Source: Lonicera japonica (lineage: Eukaryota > Streptophyta > Magnoliopsida > Dipsacales > Caprifoliaceae). From it: a DNA stretch of 64,000 nt. Positions 1 to 11,224 of this stretch are shown one piece after another. The notes under the pieces were generated by a model that saw only the letters and a list, made by a program, of their open reading frames with translations, was not told the DNA's origin and did no database searches. The stretch's first letter is position 1. Each line of letters begins with the position of its first letter. The stretch lies in assembly GCA_021464415.1 (NCBI GenBank), contig CM038466.1:53694550-53758549 (forward strand), read 5' to 3'. The position numbers were made by a program, and so were the translations under genes.

Positions 1-645
1 AAAGAGCTTTTATTGCATTTGAACATTATTTCTCTCTACACAAGATGAAAATCACTCTATGTGATACCAAAGACTAAATCAAACCACAACATTATGCATA
101 TTCATAGGAAACTACAAGGCTCAAGAATCTAAATGAAGCAATGCCATGGAGATTATCACTCAACTACCTATCCGAATTAAGAATTTCATGTCAAAAACCA
201 TCAATTCAAAGATAATTCTAAAAAAAATTGATCATCATATTTGAAACTTTCAATTTTATTTTTTTAAAGCTCTACACGCATGAAAAATTCAGAAATCGAA
301 AAGCCATTAAAGTTTAAGTACATTACCCCCCAACTTGAAGAACGCATTGTCCTCAATGTGAAGAGAACGAGAAATTGGCATTCTCCCATTTGGCTTTTCG
401 ATTTTCATGAGGAAAAGAGAGCTATTTTTCAAAGCAAAATTACTATATGTACACACTAACAAAAAAGACGGGTTAGAATTAGATAAAACATAACATGCAT
501 GCATTACAACCACATTTCAATCCTCATATCATGTTTATCAAACCAAACCCAAAAAGGAAAGAAATAAAATAAAGCAAAAAATTTTATTTTTTATTTTTTT
601 AAAGTAAAAAAATTTAAAATTATATACAAACATCACCTATGATTG
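1..645 (-). other. 3' non-coding region of the Athila-like element
   Basis: No convincing coding frame is visible downstream of the integrase; an env-like gene, as some Athila elements carry, is not seen in this part. The stretch holds the conserved GAGGAC/G-run motif at 324-360 and homopolymeric A/T runs at 570-610. The 3' LTR and its polypurine tract must lie beyond position 1. Confidence 0.6.
324..360 (-). promoter_or_regulatory. Conserved GAGGACAATG plus G-run motif downstream of pol
   Basis: On the minus strand GAGGACAATG is followed 13 bases later by GGGGGG. A counterpart (GAGGACGATG, 12-base spacer, GGGGG) sits at 62396-62361 in the second gypsy element, about 340 bp after its pol stop, against about 290 bp here. 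The G-run resembles a polypurine tract. The function is unknown and the regulatory label is an inference from conservation. Confidence 0.45.
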
Positions 646-2040
646 TTAGGTATAGGTCGGATCTTCAAGAGTGGTGGACTCCTCTTGAGGTGAAAATTCC
701 AAAAATGGCTTAAGGCGTTGCCCGTTCACTTTGAACACAAAGCCGGTTTTGGGATCCTCAACATTCACGGCCCCAAAAGGGAATACATGTCGAATAATGT
801 ATGGGCCGGTCCAACGAGATTTCAGCTTTCCCGGGAAAAGATGCAAACGCGTGTCATAAACTAGAACTTTGTGCCCGAGTTTAAATTCTTTTCTTTGAAT
901 AGATTTATCATGAAAAAATTTTGCACGTTCTTTGCTTATCTTAGCATTTTGGTATGCATCCCTCCTTAATTCCTCCAACTCTTCAAGTTGCAACTTTCGG
1001 TTGCTTTCGGCTTTTTTCAAATCAAAGTTCATCATTTTAATTGCCCAAAATGCTCTATGTTCCAATTCAACGGGAAGATGGCAAGGCTTGCCATATACTA
1101 TTCGATAGGGAGACATTCCTAAAATTGTTTTAAAAGCCGTACGGTAAGCCCAAAGTGCATCGTTAAGACGCAATGACCAGTCCTTGCGATTTGGATTTAC
1201 CGTCTTTTCAAGAATTTGCTTTATCTCCCTATTGGCAAGTTCGGCTTGGCCATTGGTTTGCGGATGATAAGCGAGTGATACTTTGTGATTTACCTCATAT
1301 TTTTGCATTAAAGATTCAAAAGGTTTATTGCAAAAATGAGTACCACCATCGCTTATAATCGCTTTGGGAGTGCCAAACCTTGCAAGAATATTTTCTTTTA
1401 AAAAACGGATCACCACTTTATGATCATTTTTCTTGCAAGCTTGGGCCTCTACCCACTTGGAAACATAATCAACCGCAAGAAGAATATAGAGATTACCAAA
1501 AGAGGATGGGAAAGGTCCCATGAAATCAATGCCCCAACAATCAAAAATTTCAACTACGAGGATCGGGTTGAGAGGCATCATGCTTTTTTTTGTGATTCCT
1601 CCTAACATTTGGCATCTCGGGCAAGCTTTGCAAAAGGCGTAGGCGTCTTTGAAAATCGTTGTCCAATAAAAGCCACATTGTAGAATCTTGGCGGCTGTCT
1701 TCTTAGCCGAGAAATGCCCACCGCAGGCTTCATTGTGGCAAGAGCTTAAAACTTTTTCGAACTCGTCATTGGGAATACATCGTCGAATGATTTGATCTGC
1801 CCCATACTTGAACAAGTATGGGTCATCCCAATAAAAACGGTTGACCTCGGACAAGAATTTCCTTCGGTCTTGGGCATTCCAATGGCTTGGCATCTTTCCG
1901 GTGACAAGATAGTTCACGATATCGGCATACCATGGCGAAGAAGAGATTGTGAATAGTTGCTCATCCGGAAAAGAGTCTTTAATAGCACTCTCTTCAATGT
2001 GGTCGGTGAATGAAAGGCGAGATAAATGATCCGCCACCAC
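646..2040 (-). pseudogene. Integrase part of gypsy pol
   Basis: Integrase would insert the element's cDNA into host DNA. The open stretch is 464 codons. It shows an N-terminal HHCC zinc finger (HNEACGGHF, then CKACPRC) and the DDE core: first Asp in [10 protein letters not shown], second in IISDGGTHF, Glu in [16 protein letters not shown]. Near the C-terminus comes the gypsy-type block [14 protein letters not shown]. It lies in the same frame as the RT/RNase H stretch upstream; the two are separated only by a TGA at 2098-2100 and 57 bp of open frame. The catalytic residues look intact, so the damage is upstream. Closely related to the integrase at 62736-63950. Confidence 0.9.
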
Positions 2041-2097
2041 ATTTTCAACACCCTTCTTATCCTTTATGAAAAGATTGAATTCTTGTAGGAGAAGAAT

Positions 2098-3633
2098 TCA
2101 TCTTAGAAGCCTTGGCTTTGCATCTTTCTTTGTGAAAAGATACTTGAGGGCCGCATGATCGGTGAAAATGACAATAGGTGACCCAATGAGGTAGGACCGA
2201 AATTTGTCGAGGGCAAAGACAATAGCCAAGAGTTCTTTCTCGGTGGTGGTGTAGTTCATTTGAGCCTCATTGAGAGTTCGGCTCGCATAGTAAATGACCC
2301 TGGGCTTTTTGTCCTTTCTTTGGCCAAGGACCGCCCCCACGGTGTAATCGCTTGCATCGCACATGAGTTCGAATGGCAAACTCCAATCGGGGGTTTGCAT
2401 GATGGGTGAGGTAGTGAGCATGTGCTTGAGTTTTACAAAGGCTTCTTCACATTCCTTGGTCCATTCAAATGGGGCATTTTTCAAGAGTAACTTGCACATG
2501 GGTTTAGCAATGATACTAAAATTTTGAATGAACCTTCGGTAGAATCCGGCATGCCCCAAGAATGAGCGAACATCCTTGATTGACTTGGGGGTGGGGAACT
2601 TTGAGATAATTTCAATTTTTGCCTTGTCAACTTCGATTCCCTTCTCCGAAATAATGTGCCCTAAGACAATGCCCTTTGTCACCATGAAATGGCATTTCTC
2701 CCAATTAAGAACAAGTTGTTTCTCAATGCACCTTTCTAAAACCTGCTCAATATTCAACAAACAATTATCGAATGACTTACCGTAAACGGTAAAGTCATCC
2801 ATAAATACCTCTAAGGTCTTTTCCACCATGTCGCTAAAGATACTTAGCATGCACCTTTGAAAGGTTGCTGGTGCATTGCACAACCCAAATGGCATCCTTC
2901 GATATGCAAAAGTACCAAAGGGGCATGTGAAGGTGGTTTTCTCTTGATCATTTAAACCAATCTTAATTTGGTTGTACCCGGAGAATCCATCTAAGAACGC
3001 GTAAAATTCATGCCCGGCTACTCTTTCGAGTGTTTGGTCCAAAAATGGGAGCGGGAAATGATCTTTACGTGTTACTTCATTAAGCTTACGGTAGTCAATG
3101 CACACTCGCCACCCGGTGGTGACTCTTTGGGGTATTAATTCATTTTGTTCATTTTTTACTACTGTAAGCCTGGATTTCTTTGCTACAACTTGGGTTGGAC
3201 TCACCCATTTGCTATCGGAGATTGGATAAATGATTTTTGCATCTAGCAATTTCAATACCTCATTTCTTACAACTTCTTGCATATTTGGGTTCAAGCGGCG
3301 TTGAAATTGTCTAGATGGTTTAGCATTTTCCTCCAAGTGGATTTTGTGAGTGCAAATTAAAGGATTAATCCCTTGGAGGTCAGCTAGTGTCCAACCAAAA
3401 GCTTTCTTATGTTTATTAAGCATACTTACCAACCTCACCTCTTGCTCTTTTGAGAGTTCGGAAGAGATTACCACAGGGTAGGTTCTGGAAGCACCTAGGA
3501 AAACGTACTTTAAGTTGCTTGGCAATGGCTTGAGCTCCATTTGTCCCTCAAGCTTTAGTGTTGGATCGGATGTGCTCCCCTTTTGCTCCTTCGGATCTTG
3601 AACCTTATCATCAAGTAAGGAAAACACTTGCAA
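2098..3633 (-). pseudogene. Reverse transcriptase/RNase H part of gypsy pol
   Basis: About 511 codons encoding the polymerase that copies the element RNA and the RNase H that removes the template. Visible RT motifs are RVCIDYRKLNEVTRKDHFPL, the fingers/palm block FLDGFSGYNQI, and the catalytic VFMDDFTVYG (the YxDD box as FMDD). RNase H shows DASDYTVGAVLGQ, the Glu in TTTEKELLAIVFAL, and FTDHAALKYL. The frame ends at TGA (2098-2100) inside the conserved PRL(I/L)RW stretch where related elements have Trp, so one G-to-A change explains the stop. At its start the frame is -1 relative to the gag-protease frame. That could be an indel or a recoding site; an indel is simpler, because related elements usually have one gag-pol frame. 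Confidence 0.92.
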
Positions 3634-3659
3634 ACACTCATCGAATTCATTGGAAGTGG

Positions 3660-6056
3660 TTAGATTCTCTTCATTGAATCCAAATCGTAAGTATTGTTAA
3701 AATGATCTTGGACTAATGACTCTATCATGTTCACATGTTCACTTTCTTCATCAAAATCATTTTGTTGTTTGCTTAAAGAGAACACATTTAGCTCAAGAGT
3801 CATGTTTCCAAAAGCCAATTTAACAATTCCATTCTTGCAATTAATGATGGCATTAGATGTGGCAAGAAATGGTCTTCCTAAAATGACAGGAATTTCATTA
3901 GCGGAATTTGCTACCGGTTGCATATCAAGAACAATGAAATCAACGGGAAAGTAGAATTTATCAATTTGCACAAGAACATCCTCTATTATCCCTCTCGGTA
4001 TCTTAACGGAGCGATCCGCTAATTGAATTGTCACTTTGGTGGGTTTCAACTCTCCTAACCCCAATTGTTGGTACACCGAAAAAGGAAGCACATTAACACT
4101 AGCTCCCAAATCAAGTAAAGCATTTTTTATGCGACAATTGCCAATTAAACATGAAATGGTTGGGCAACTGGGATCTTTGAATTTTGGTATACGAGTGCCT
4201 TGCATGATAGAGCTCACTTGCTCTGTCATAAATGCTTTTTTCTTAACATTCAACCTTCTTTTTGTGGTACACAAATCTTTGAGAAATTTAGCATATGAAG
4301 GTATTTGCTTGACCGCGTCAAGCAATGGAATGTTGATCTTGACTTGCCTAAACACATCAAGAATTTCGGTGTTTCGATTTTCCTTAGGAGGTTGATTTAA
4401 CCTTTCGGGAAAAGGGACTTTGATGCTATTCTTGATTTTCTCTAAATCCTCTTTTTCAACTTTCTCTTCTTCCCTCATTCTCTCTTCTAAGGTGATCTTC
4501 TCAACTTGACTTGACTCGGCTATGTCCATCGGCTTTTTGGCCTTAGGAACTATAGTTTTGTCAATTTCTTTCCCACTTCTAAGGATGGTGATGGATTTCA
4601 ACTCCTCTACATTCCCACTCGACTCCCCTTCAACTATCATGGCTTGCCCTCTAGGATTAGCTATTGGTTGGGCCGAAAACTTTCCTTTTTCTTGAGTAGA
4701 CAATGCGGTTGTGAGTTTGGACATTTGGGTTTTCAAATCACTAACCTCGCTATTGGTCTTATCTATAAATTGCCGCAAAAGAGACTCCAAATTTGAATTT
4801 GGGTTTGGGTTGGTTTGGCCAAAAGAGTTATTTTGAGGTGGAGGTGGCCTTTGTTGGTAGGAGTTTGGATTTGCATTTTGATGAGCATTTTGATTTCCCC
4901 CCCAACTAAAGTTAGGATGATTCCTCCACCCTTCATTGTACCTTTGAGAAAATGGGTCATTGTTTGGCCTAGAGTATGAGTTCATAGCATTGATTTGTGA
5001 GGGACTTTGAAGGACCTCTTTAAAGGCCGGAATTGTGTGACACTCCTCCGTGGAATGTCCCACCTTCTCACAAATGACACACAATTGATTTGATGACACT
5101 ACATTGACATCTCTAAGCTTGTTGGTCTCTAAGGCCTCTACCTTCTTCGACAATTGGAACAACCTTACCCCCATGTCATCATCATTGGATATTTGGTACA
5201 ACCCACCCTTTCCCAGAGGTTTGGCCTTAGGTTCCTCGGTATAGGTTTTCCAATTTTGGGCACCTTCCGCTAATTCATCAAAATACAACAAGGCCTCCTC
5301 GGGACTTTTACTCAAAAATTGACCATTACACATGGTCTCTAAAAATGTACGCATTTTGGGAGTAAGAGATTCGTAAAAATAGCTTACAAGGCTCCATGTT
5401 TCGTGGCCATGGTGAGGACATGCGTTTAAAAGTTCCTTGTATCTTTCCCAACATTTGTAAAAACTTTCATTTTCTTTTGGCGAAAAATTGGATATCGCCC
5501 TTCTCAAAGCGTTGGTCCGATGGACGGGAAAGAATTTTTTCAAAAACTCCGATTGAAGTACTTGCCAAGACCGAATAGATTGCGGTCTTAGAGCATTCAA
5601 CCATAATTTTCCTTTATCTTTTAAGGAGAAAGGAAAAAGTTTTAAACGCATTACTTCCTCATTGGTGTTTGCCTCACGAAACGTGGAGCAAACTTCCTCA
5701 AAATCTTTCAAATGTAAGTACGGATTTTCGGATTCCATACCATGAAAAGAGGGGATATGTTGAAGCATACCTGGCTTGAATGAGAATGTTCCCGCTTGTC
5801 TAGTGGGGAGAATGATGCAAGAATTAGACGTCGTCCGAGGTGGTTGAAGATAATCCCTCATTGTTCGAACCGGAGGATCGTGATTATTATTTTCTCCAGT
5901 ATTTGATTCATTGTCATCATCAGCCATTTCGGAAGGAGTAGGTGAAGGACTAGGATGCCTTGGTAGTGGTTGGCCTCTTGGTGGACTTATGCGAAGATCA
6001 ATGTACAAATTTTCGCGCATAAGCCCGGAAGGGTGATATCGAATAAAATTTTCCAC
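3660..6056 (-). CDS. gag and aspartic protease of Athila-like element
   Basis: A 798-codon frame for the structural Gag protein and the retropepsin that processes it. The retrotransposon gag domain (about residues 100-260) contains SIRSWQVLQSEFLKKFFP. A CCHC zinc knuckle (CVICEKVGHSTEEC, about residue 325) binds RNA. A Gln/Asn/Pro-rich linker follows, then the segment FRQVKINIPLLDAVKQIPSY. The protease active site reads LLDLGASVNVLP, the DLGA version seen in Athila elements, with ILGRPFLA further on. The start at 6056 is about 115 bp downstream of the PBS, as expected. The frame closes at 3660, just where pol continues in the -1 frame. Confidence 0.88.
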   Translation of the reverse strand: MENFIRYHPSGLMRENLYIDLRISPPRGQPLPRHPSPSPTPSEMADDDNESNTGENNNHDPPVRTMRDYLQPPRTTSNSCIILPTRQAGTFSFKPGMLQHIPSFHGMESENPYLHLKDFEEVCSTFREANTNEEVMRLKLFPFSLKDKGKLWLNALRPQSIRSWQVLQSEFLKKFFPVHRTNALRRAISNFSPKENESFYKCWERYKELLNACPHHGHETWSLVSYFYESLTPKMRTFLETMCNGQFLSKSPEEALLYFDELAEGAQNWKTYTEEPKAKPLGKGGLYQISNDDDMGVRLFQLSKKVEALETNKLRDVNVVSSNQLCVICEKVGHSTEECHTIPAFKEVLQSPSQINAMNSYSRPNNDPFSQRYNEGWRNHPNFSWGGNQNAHQNANPNSYQQRPPPPQNNSFGQTNPNPNSNLESLLRQFIDKTNSEVSDLKTQMSKLTTALSTQEKGKFSAQPIANPRGQAMIVEGESSGNVEELKSITILRSGKEIDKTIVPKAKKPMDIAESSQVEKITLEERMREEEKVEKEDLEKIKNSIKVPFPERLNQPPKENRNTEILDVFRQVKINIPLLDAVKQIPSYAKFLKDLCTTKRRLNVKKKAFMTEQVSSIMQGTRIPKFKDPSCPTISCLIGNCRIKNALLDLGASVNVLPFSVYQQLGLGELKPTKVTIQLADRSVKIPRGIIEDVLVQIDKFYFPVDFIVLDMQPVANSANEIPVILGRPFLATSNAIINCKNGIVKLAFGNMTLELNVFSLSKQQNDFDEESEHVNMIESLVQDHFNNTYDLDSMKRI

Positions 6057-6170
6057 CTAAAAAAAATAATAATAATAAGTAGGAAAAGTAATTTACAAAG
6101 GGAGAGAATACTTACAAAAGTGATTTTTTTTTTTTTTTTTTACAAAACCCGTAATCCGTCTTTCGCCGTA

Positions 6171-6188
6171 TCCCTGGCAACGGCGCCA
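6171..6188 (-). other. Primer-binding site of the Athila-like element
   Basis: The minus strand reads TGGCGCCGTTGCCAGGGA, six bases inside the LTR end. It starts with the TGG complement of a tRNA CCA end. Athila/Tat elements commonly use a tRNA-Asp primer with a near-identical PBS, so tRNA-Asp is the likely primer. Confidence 0.85.
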
Positions 6189-6194
6189 AAAACT

Positions 6195-8001
6195 TGACGC
6201 GCCGAAAATACTTCCGTGCTTAGGTACCCAAGTGCAGGTTGTCAAGTTATAATACTTGGTAAGTCCAAGTGTCGAACCACAAAGATAGTCGGAAAGACGA
6301 TGTGGTGATTACGAGTCCAAGGTTTTGTGAAGAGAATTTAATTGGTCGATTTTAGTTGTTGATTTTAAAGTCTTGCAATAAAAATTAAAAAGATGTAATA
6401 ATAGATGAGAAAAGGCTAAGGCATTATAGAATTCATTTGTTTTGCAAAGTTAAGTAAAAGCAATCTCATTCAAAGTTCTCAATGCAATTCCTAAGTGTTG
6501 AATATTTTACCAATTTCTAAGCAAAAGGGTGTGAAGCAAAAGCAACCCATTCCCATATAAATGCCATATAAAGAAAGGGTTTAAGTAAATATCAACACAA
6601 GTGTATCTCTCATTTTTATCTTGTGACAAAGGGTGTGAAGCAAGTGCAACCCATTCCCATATAATATCAACGAAGATTCAAACTTAAAATACACAAAAAG
6701 AAAAGGCATAAATTTAAACTAGGCATTTAAGAACTCATTGTTAGTTTCCCCTAGGCAAATGACTTGATTATGAAAATGGCCAACTACAAGGAGTTTAGCT
6801 CGATAAATCATAACATTTCATTTGTCTAAGATTGGGAGGTCTAGGTGGAGGTCAAACCGTCCTATATAGACTTATTTGATAAATACAAATTGAATCCTTA
6901 AAATGATTAATGAAGTTGTTTATGACATAAATTTAAAAGATTCTCTTTGGCAACACTTTAACTAAGAAGATGATGAGTCTTAAAATCACATAAAGTGTAG
7001 AAAGCACTCAACATATCATTAAAGTATTTAAAGATTAAAATCTCAAATTTATGGTGTTTCTATGAATATTCAAAGACTAATCATGCTTGGCAATGAAAAG
7101 TATCTCATTCAAAGAAAGAATGAACATAGGCTAGTAAGAAATACACAAGTGTATCATTTTCCCATTAATGCTTGAGATCTATGTATACAAGGCATACAAA
7201 GTCAAATCATCATATGAAAATTATCTTACTAGCTTATGAATGGTTGAAAAAATGGAGAAGATGAAGGATTCAAAAAGTATTTAACAATACTAACAATGGA
7301 ATGAGAATTGAACTTACATAATTAATGCATTGTAAACTTCATCTTTTAGCCTTAGCAAAGAAATTTACTCCATAATAAATGTAGAGACAAGAATTATAAA
7401 AGTAAACTCCATTTCTCTCTCTAGAAAATAAAACTATTACAAGCTCTCTATAAATTGAGAAATGAGAAGTAATAAAAGTGTACTCCTCTCCAAGGCAACA
7501 ATGAAGACTATAAATAGGGGAGTTGTGTTGGATGCCAAAATTAAACAATGCTTTCTTTTATTTTTGGTGGAGAATTCCACTATCTTGGATACTCTTTAAT
7601 CACATGGACAATTTCACTTTCTCTCTTTTATCACATGAACAAGGAGACTTCCACTTTCTTGGATGCTCTTTAATTACATGGAGACCTCCACTTTCTTTCT
7701 TTTATCACATGAACAAGGAGACTTCCATTTTCTTGGATGCTCTTTAATCACATGGAGACCTCCACCTTCTTGAATTCCTTTTCTCCATGGAAAATTCTAC
7801 TATTGTATTAAATACAATATTTCTTGAAATCTAAAGACACCAAAATAAACACAAAAATGTGCCTTTCCAAGCATTGTTAAATACAAAAGTGCTACGAGAC
7901 TAATCGCGAAATAAGTTGGCAACCCGAGTAGTTTTAGAGAAATAAACGCGTCAAACAACTCCGAAAATGAGCGTATAAATGACAATATTAAGCGTTTATC
8001 A
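6195..8001 (-). repeat. 5' LTR of the Athila-like element
   Basis: A 1807-bp LTR read on the minus strand, starting TGATAAACGC and ending GGCGCGTCA next to the PBS. Its ends and several internal blocks (a GTGTCGAACCACA block near 6270, a GGTGTGAAGCAA block near 6527 and 6627) match the solo LTRs at 16775-18498 and 45500-47171. It lacks their palindromic CATGATCGATCATG cluster and has a 74-bp tandem repeat instead, so it belongs to a related but distinct subfamily. No coding frame is visible. Confidence 0.9.
7577..7780. repeat. 74-bp tandem repeat inside the LTR
   Basis: About 2.7 copies with starts at 7577, 7651 and 7725, a constant 74-bp period. Each unit contains CTTTAATCACATGGA and TTTATCACATGAACAAGGAG. 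It occupies roughly the part of the LTR where related solo LTRs carry the CATGATCGATCATG cluster. Confidence 0.85.
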
Positions 8002-9348
8002 CGACGCTAGGCGACTCATTCCCGGATTGAAGTTATATCAAGAAAGATACAAACGACATTCCACCAAAGACGAGGTTATCATTCCTACCTCTTAGCTATG
8101 GGTGTGAAGCAAGGTAACCCATTCCCGATGAAGCTAATTCGAGATAGATATGACAAACTCATCATAAAAAGATTTAACATAAAGCAAGTGTATGAAATCT
8201 CATGATTTAAAGAATCAAAATTAGAAAGTGAATCCTAACAATGAAACGGAATGAAGTTTATGGGATAAATTTGTCATCTCATCATTTATCACTTATGGTA
8301 GAAAATAAAGAGTCTAAGTACCACATATAGTATAAGAAGCACTCAATATATCAATAAATGAATCAAAGATAAGCTAAACAAATTTATAATCCATCTATGG
8401 AGTTTTATGAACTATTTATAATCTCTACAAAAAGGACAAAAAACTCCATGAATTGGGCAAAAAGGCTACAAGCTTTCTAGAACCATATAAATATGTTGTA
8501 TGTTCATTAACAACCAAGAACTCAATATACAAGGCATATAAAGTCTTAACTTAATATGAAAATACCTAGAAAGCTTGAAATAATGGAAGATATGATGAAG
8601 AAAAGGATTCACAAATATTTATCAAACTTTAAACATGGATTGAGCCATTAATCACTGAAAATTATATCGCGATTCACCTCCGTAACCTTAGTAATAGACT
8701 ACTCCATAATAAATGAAAGAACAAATATTATAGAAGAATAAATCATTCTTACAAATTAAGCACTTACAATGGAGAAATGAAGAACAATCAACAATGAGCT
8801 CTCACATCTCTCTAGAACTTGTAAGTGTCAAAATAACTAGATAAAAACTAAAAATAATATCTCCTGATCTCCTAGACTAAAAGATAGCTAAAAGAGTCCT
8901 TAAATCAATAAACAATCCACGGGAAAATATCTAGGAACAAGTTTCCCCAAAATAAGGCTAAAAGCAAAAGATAGTTGGTGCTCTCGCGGGGCCATGATCG
9001 ATCATGGCTTTGCCCATGATCGATCATGGAAGTCTTCTGCCATAAATTTTTGCAAGCCATGATCGATCATTGCTTTGCCTATGATCGATCATAGGTCTGG
9101 AATTTCTTCACTCAGCACGTTACATGCCTCCAAGCTTACTCTTGATCAATTTATGCAATGCCATTGTATTCCAATCCTGCAAAAACATGGAATACTACAA
9201 AATATACACCAACTTGGGCCATGTTAGATACAACACTCGCGAAGGCACTAATATCGAGATAAGTGGATAATTAGGCAGAATTAAAGCAACAAACGCGTCA
9301 AGCGACTCCGGGAAAGAGCTTAAACATGACAATATTATGCGTTTATCA
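8002..9348 (-). repeat. Older Athila-type LTR, interrupted by the left element
   Basis: This stretch aligns with solo LTR positions 17109-18498 and ends in GTTTATCA at 9348. The missing first 334 bp (equivalent to 16775-17108) should lie left of the window, beyond the inserted element. Whether it is a solo LTR or one LTR of a full element cannot be told here. It carries four copies of the CCATGATCGATCATGG palindrome (8992-9095). Confidence 0.88.
8992..9095. repeat. Palindromic CATGATCGATCATG cluster, 4 copies
   Basis: Perfect 16-bp palindromes CCATGATCGATCATGG at 8992-9007 and 9014-9029, plus near-perfect copies at 9057-9072 and about 9079-9095. The same motif clusters at the homologous place in two other LTR copies in the window. 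Confidence 0.9.
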
Positions 9349-10260
9349 CAAATAAGGCCATCTTCAATGGTCATTGGTGGCCTAATAGCCTAGCCATGAT
9401 TGAAGCTTCTTTGCCGGAGACGTGTCCAGGTATGGAAAGTAAGTACACTTAATTGAAAATTGTTGTGGCACGTGTGGACTTTTTTGTGCCAAGTTGTAGC
9501 TCGACGATTGGAGCTCGATGCCTTCCTTCTTTCCAATGAAGATTTTTTTGCCAAATTTGAATCCCGGCTTCAACCCCCCTTTTTGGAAAAACTTGGGTTG
9601 GGCTTGCCTTTTGAAAATGATAGAAAACTTAAGACCCAAAGGAGAAGACTAGGGCCCATAGGGAATTGTAGGCCCACTCTCCAAATGAGCAGTGGATTTT
9701 CTTAAAAGTTTTTCTAAAATAAAAATAAATAAATAAATAAATTTTTTAAAATGGTTGAATCTAATAAAAAAATATATTTTTAAAAAAACCCAAAATATTT
9801 ATGTTTCTTTACAATTACTCCAAAATATCAGTTGTTCCATACCAATTACTCCATAAGGTTTGCTTTGTTATTTATGTTTCTTTACTATTTATATCTTCAA
9901 TGAAAATGAAAAAGGAAAAACAATTTCGAATACGACACACCCACTATATTTTTTTATTTGATTATGACAAAAAGGGTTTTCTTTTATTATTTATTTTGAT
10001 TTGTATATATGCAGAGTAAATTTATTAGTTATAAAGTACCAAAAGAAAGTGGGACAATCTTTTTGAGACTGAGGGAGTATTATTTGAGATGGGAGAAGTA
10101 TTAGTATTTAGTTTCTTTCTTACTCTCAAATCTACATTTGTTTCGCTGATGTTAACCATGTGCTAAGTATTGTTGCATTTTGTGAATCTCATCTTTCTAA
10201 AATATTGGCAAGTCAAGCTGTCAAAGCATGTAAAATTAGAAGGATTCCTCTATTTCAATG
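9349..10260. other. Segment A of local duplication, first part; no gene
   Basis: No convincing coding frame. From about 9565 on, the sequence matches 35058-35650 and 37035-37280 (segment C), for example the GGGCCCATA block near 9650 and 35297 and the GGTTTGCTTTGTTATTTATG block near 9856 and 35490. The first 200 bp after the LTR are not matched elsewhere in the window. Confidence 0.7.
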
Positions 10261-10268
10261 TGTTCAAG

Positions 10269-11198
10269 CAAGGGCGAATTCAGGATTAGACAAAGGGGTG
10301 GGCTATAGCTAAGGTAAATTTAAAATTTTAGTCTTTCATCAAAATTAATACATAAATTTGTTTCATATAACATTAAGAACTTTTACACATATATATTTCT
10401 TAATAAACACACAGTTAGCTGGCCACTGCCATTATGGCACACTGTTCTTGTCTTGACAACAATTTCATTAAATATAATACACACATAGTATATATATATA
10501 GTTATTAATATATAACTTTTAAACAGAGAAACAACTATTGAATGTTTGATTAAATTATTAAACATTAATTTTATTAATTTACTATAATAATCGGTTCATA
10601 CAAAAAGTCAAAAACAATGTAATTTTAGTAATATATTATACATAAATGTAATTTATTATGAATTAGAAATTAAATCCTAATAAATTTTAATAATTTTTAT
10701 TCAAATGGTAAAATGGGTATCTTAATAAAAGAGAGATGCAAGTTGGATTTTACATTATAAATCAAAGATTCAAAATGCTATAAATATTATATATATATAT
10801 GTAATTATAATTTAATAATATATAATTTATCTTTACCTTTTGAAGAGAAGACAAAGTTTTTGAAATAAAGAAAAAGAGACAATGGGGAACCACTAGAAAT
10901 CGGAAGCTGTGAAAGAATGAGCGGCTGTGGCAGAATAGGAGAAAGTAATAAACTTCATTGTGTAATTGTGTTGTCTTTTTAGGTCATGTTAAATTTATTT
11001 ATTTTTCTTTAATTGATATAGGTGGCTGAATTTATTTAAATGGGCTAGGTTTTAATGTGAGAGATTCACTGGGCTAGCACATAAGTTAGACTGGGCTGAA
11101 ATAATTAAATGCTAAAATTCTTATATGGCTGGTAGCAATTTTTTTTTTTGGAGGGCTGGGCCTTAGTCCACTAAAGCCACCCCTTCCATCCGCCCTTG
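10269..11198. mobile_element. Non-autonomous hAT-type DNA transposon
   Basis: A 930-bp insertion flanked by a perfect 8-bp target duplication, TGTTCAAG (10261-10268 and 11199-11206). Short terminal inverted repeats read CAAGGGCG at the left and CGCCCTTG at the right. The paralogous site in segment C (about 37272) has a single TGTTCAAG and no insertion. Eight-bp duplications and CA(A/G)GG-type ends are typical of the hAT superfamily. No transposase frame is visible. Confidence 0.88.
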
Positions 11199-11224
11199 TG
11201 TTCAAGTATTTACTATATGTTTTA

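Larger units (their letters stand above)
1..8001 (-). mobile_element. Athila-like Ty3/gypsy retrotransposon, 3' side cut by window edge
   Basis: In minus-strand order the element has a 5' LTR (8001-6195), a primer-binding site (6188-6171), gag-protease (6056-3660), reverse transcriptase/RNase H (3633-2098) and integrase (2040-646), then a non-coding 3' region running off the window. The gag/RT/integrase wording and the PBS resemble the Athila branch of plant Ty3/gypsy elements. It sits exactly inside an older related LTR: the base after 8001 resumes that LTR at the position matching 17109. The predicted 5-bp target duplication is CGACG (8002-8006); the partner lies left of the window. pol is broken by one frameshift and one nonsense codon, so this copy looks non-autonomous. 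Confidence 0.9.

Noticed and set aside
1..645. env-like gene downstream of Athila pol
   Set aside because: No signal peptide, membrane segment or long frame is seen in this part; the rest is outside the window.
1173..1605. Plus-strand open frames across the integrase region
   Set aside because: They are antisense shadows of the well-supported minus-strand pol domains and have no family motifs of their own.
3727..4395. Plus-strand open frames opposite gag-protease
   Set aside because: Antisense shadows of a frame with clear gag, zinc-knuckle and protease motifs.
8992..9095. CRISPR-like array of CATGATCGATCATG units
   Set aside because: Plant nuclear context; units are palindromic with 5-50-bp irregular, related spacers and lie inside LTRs.
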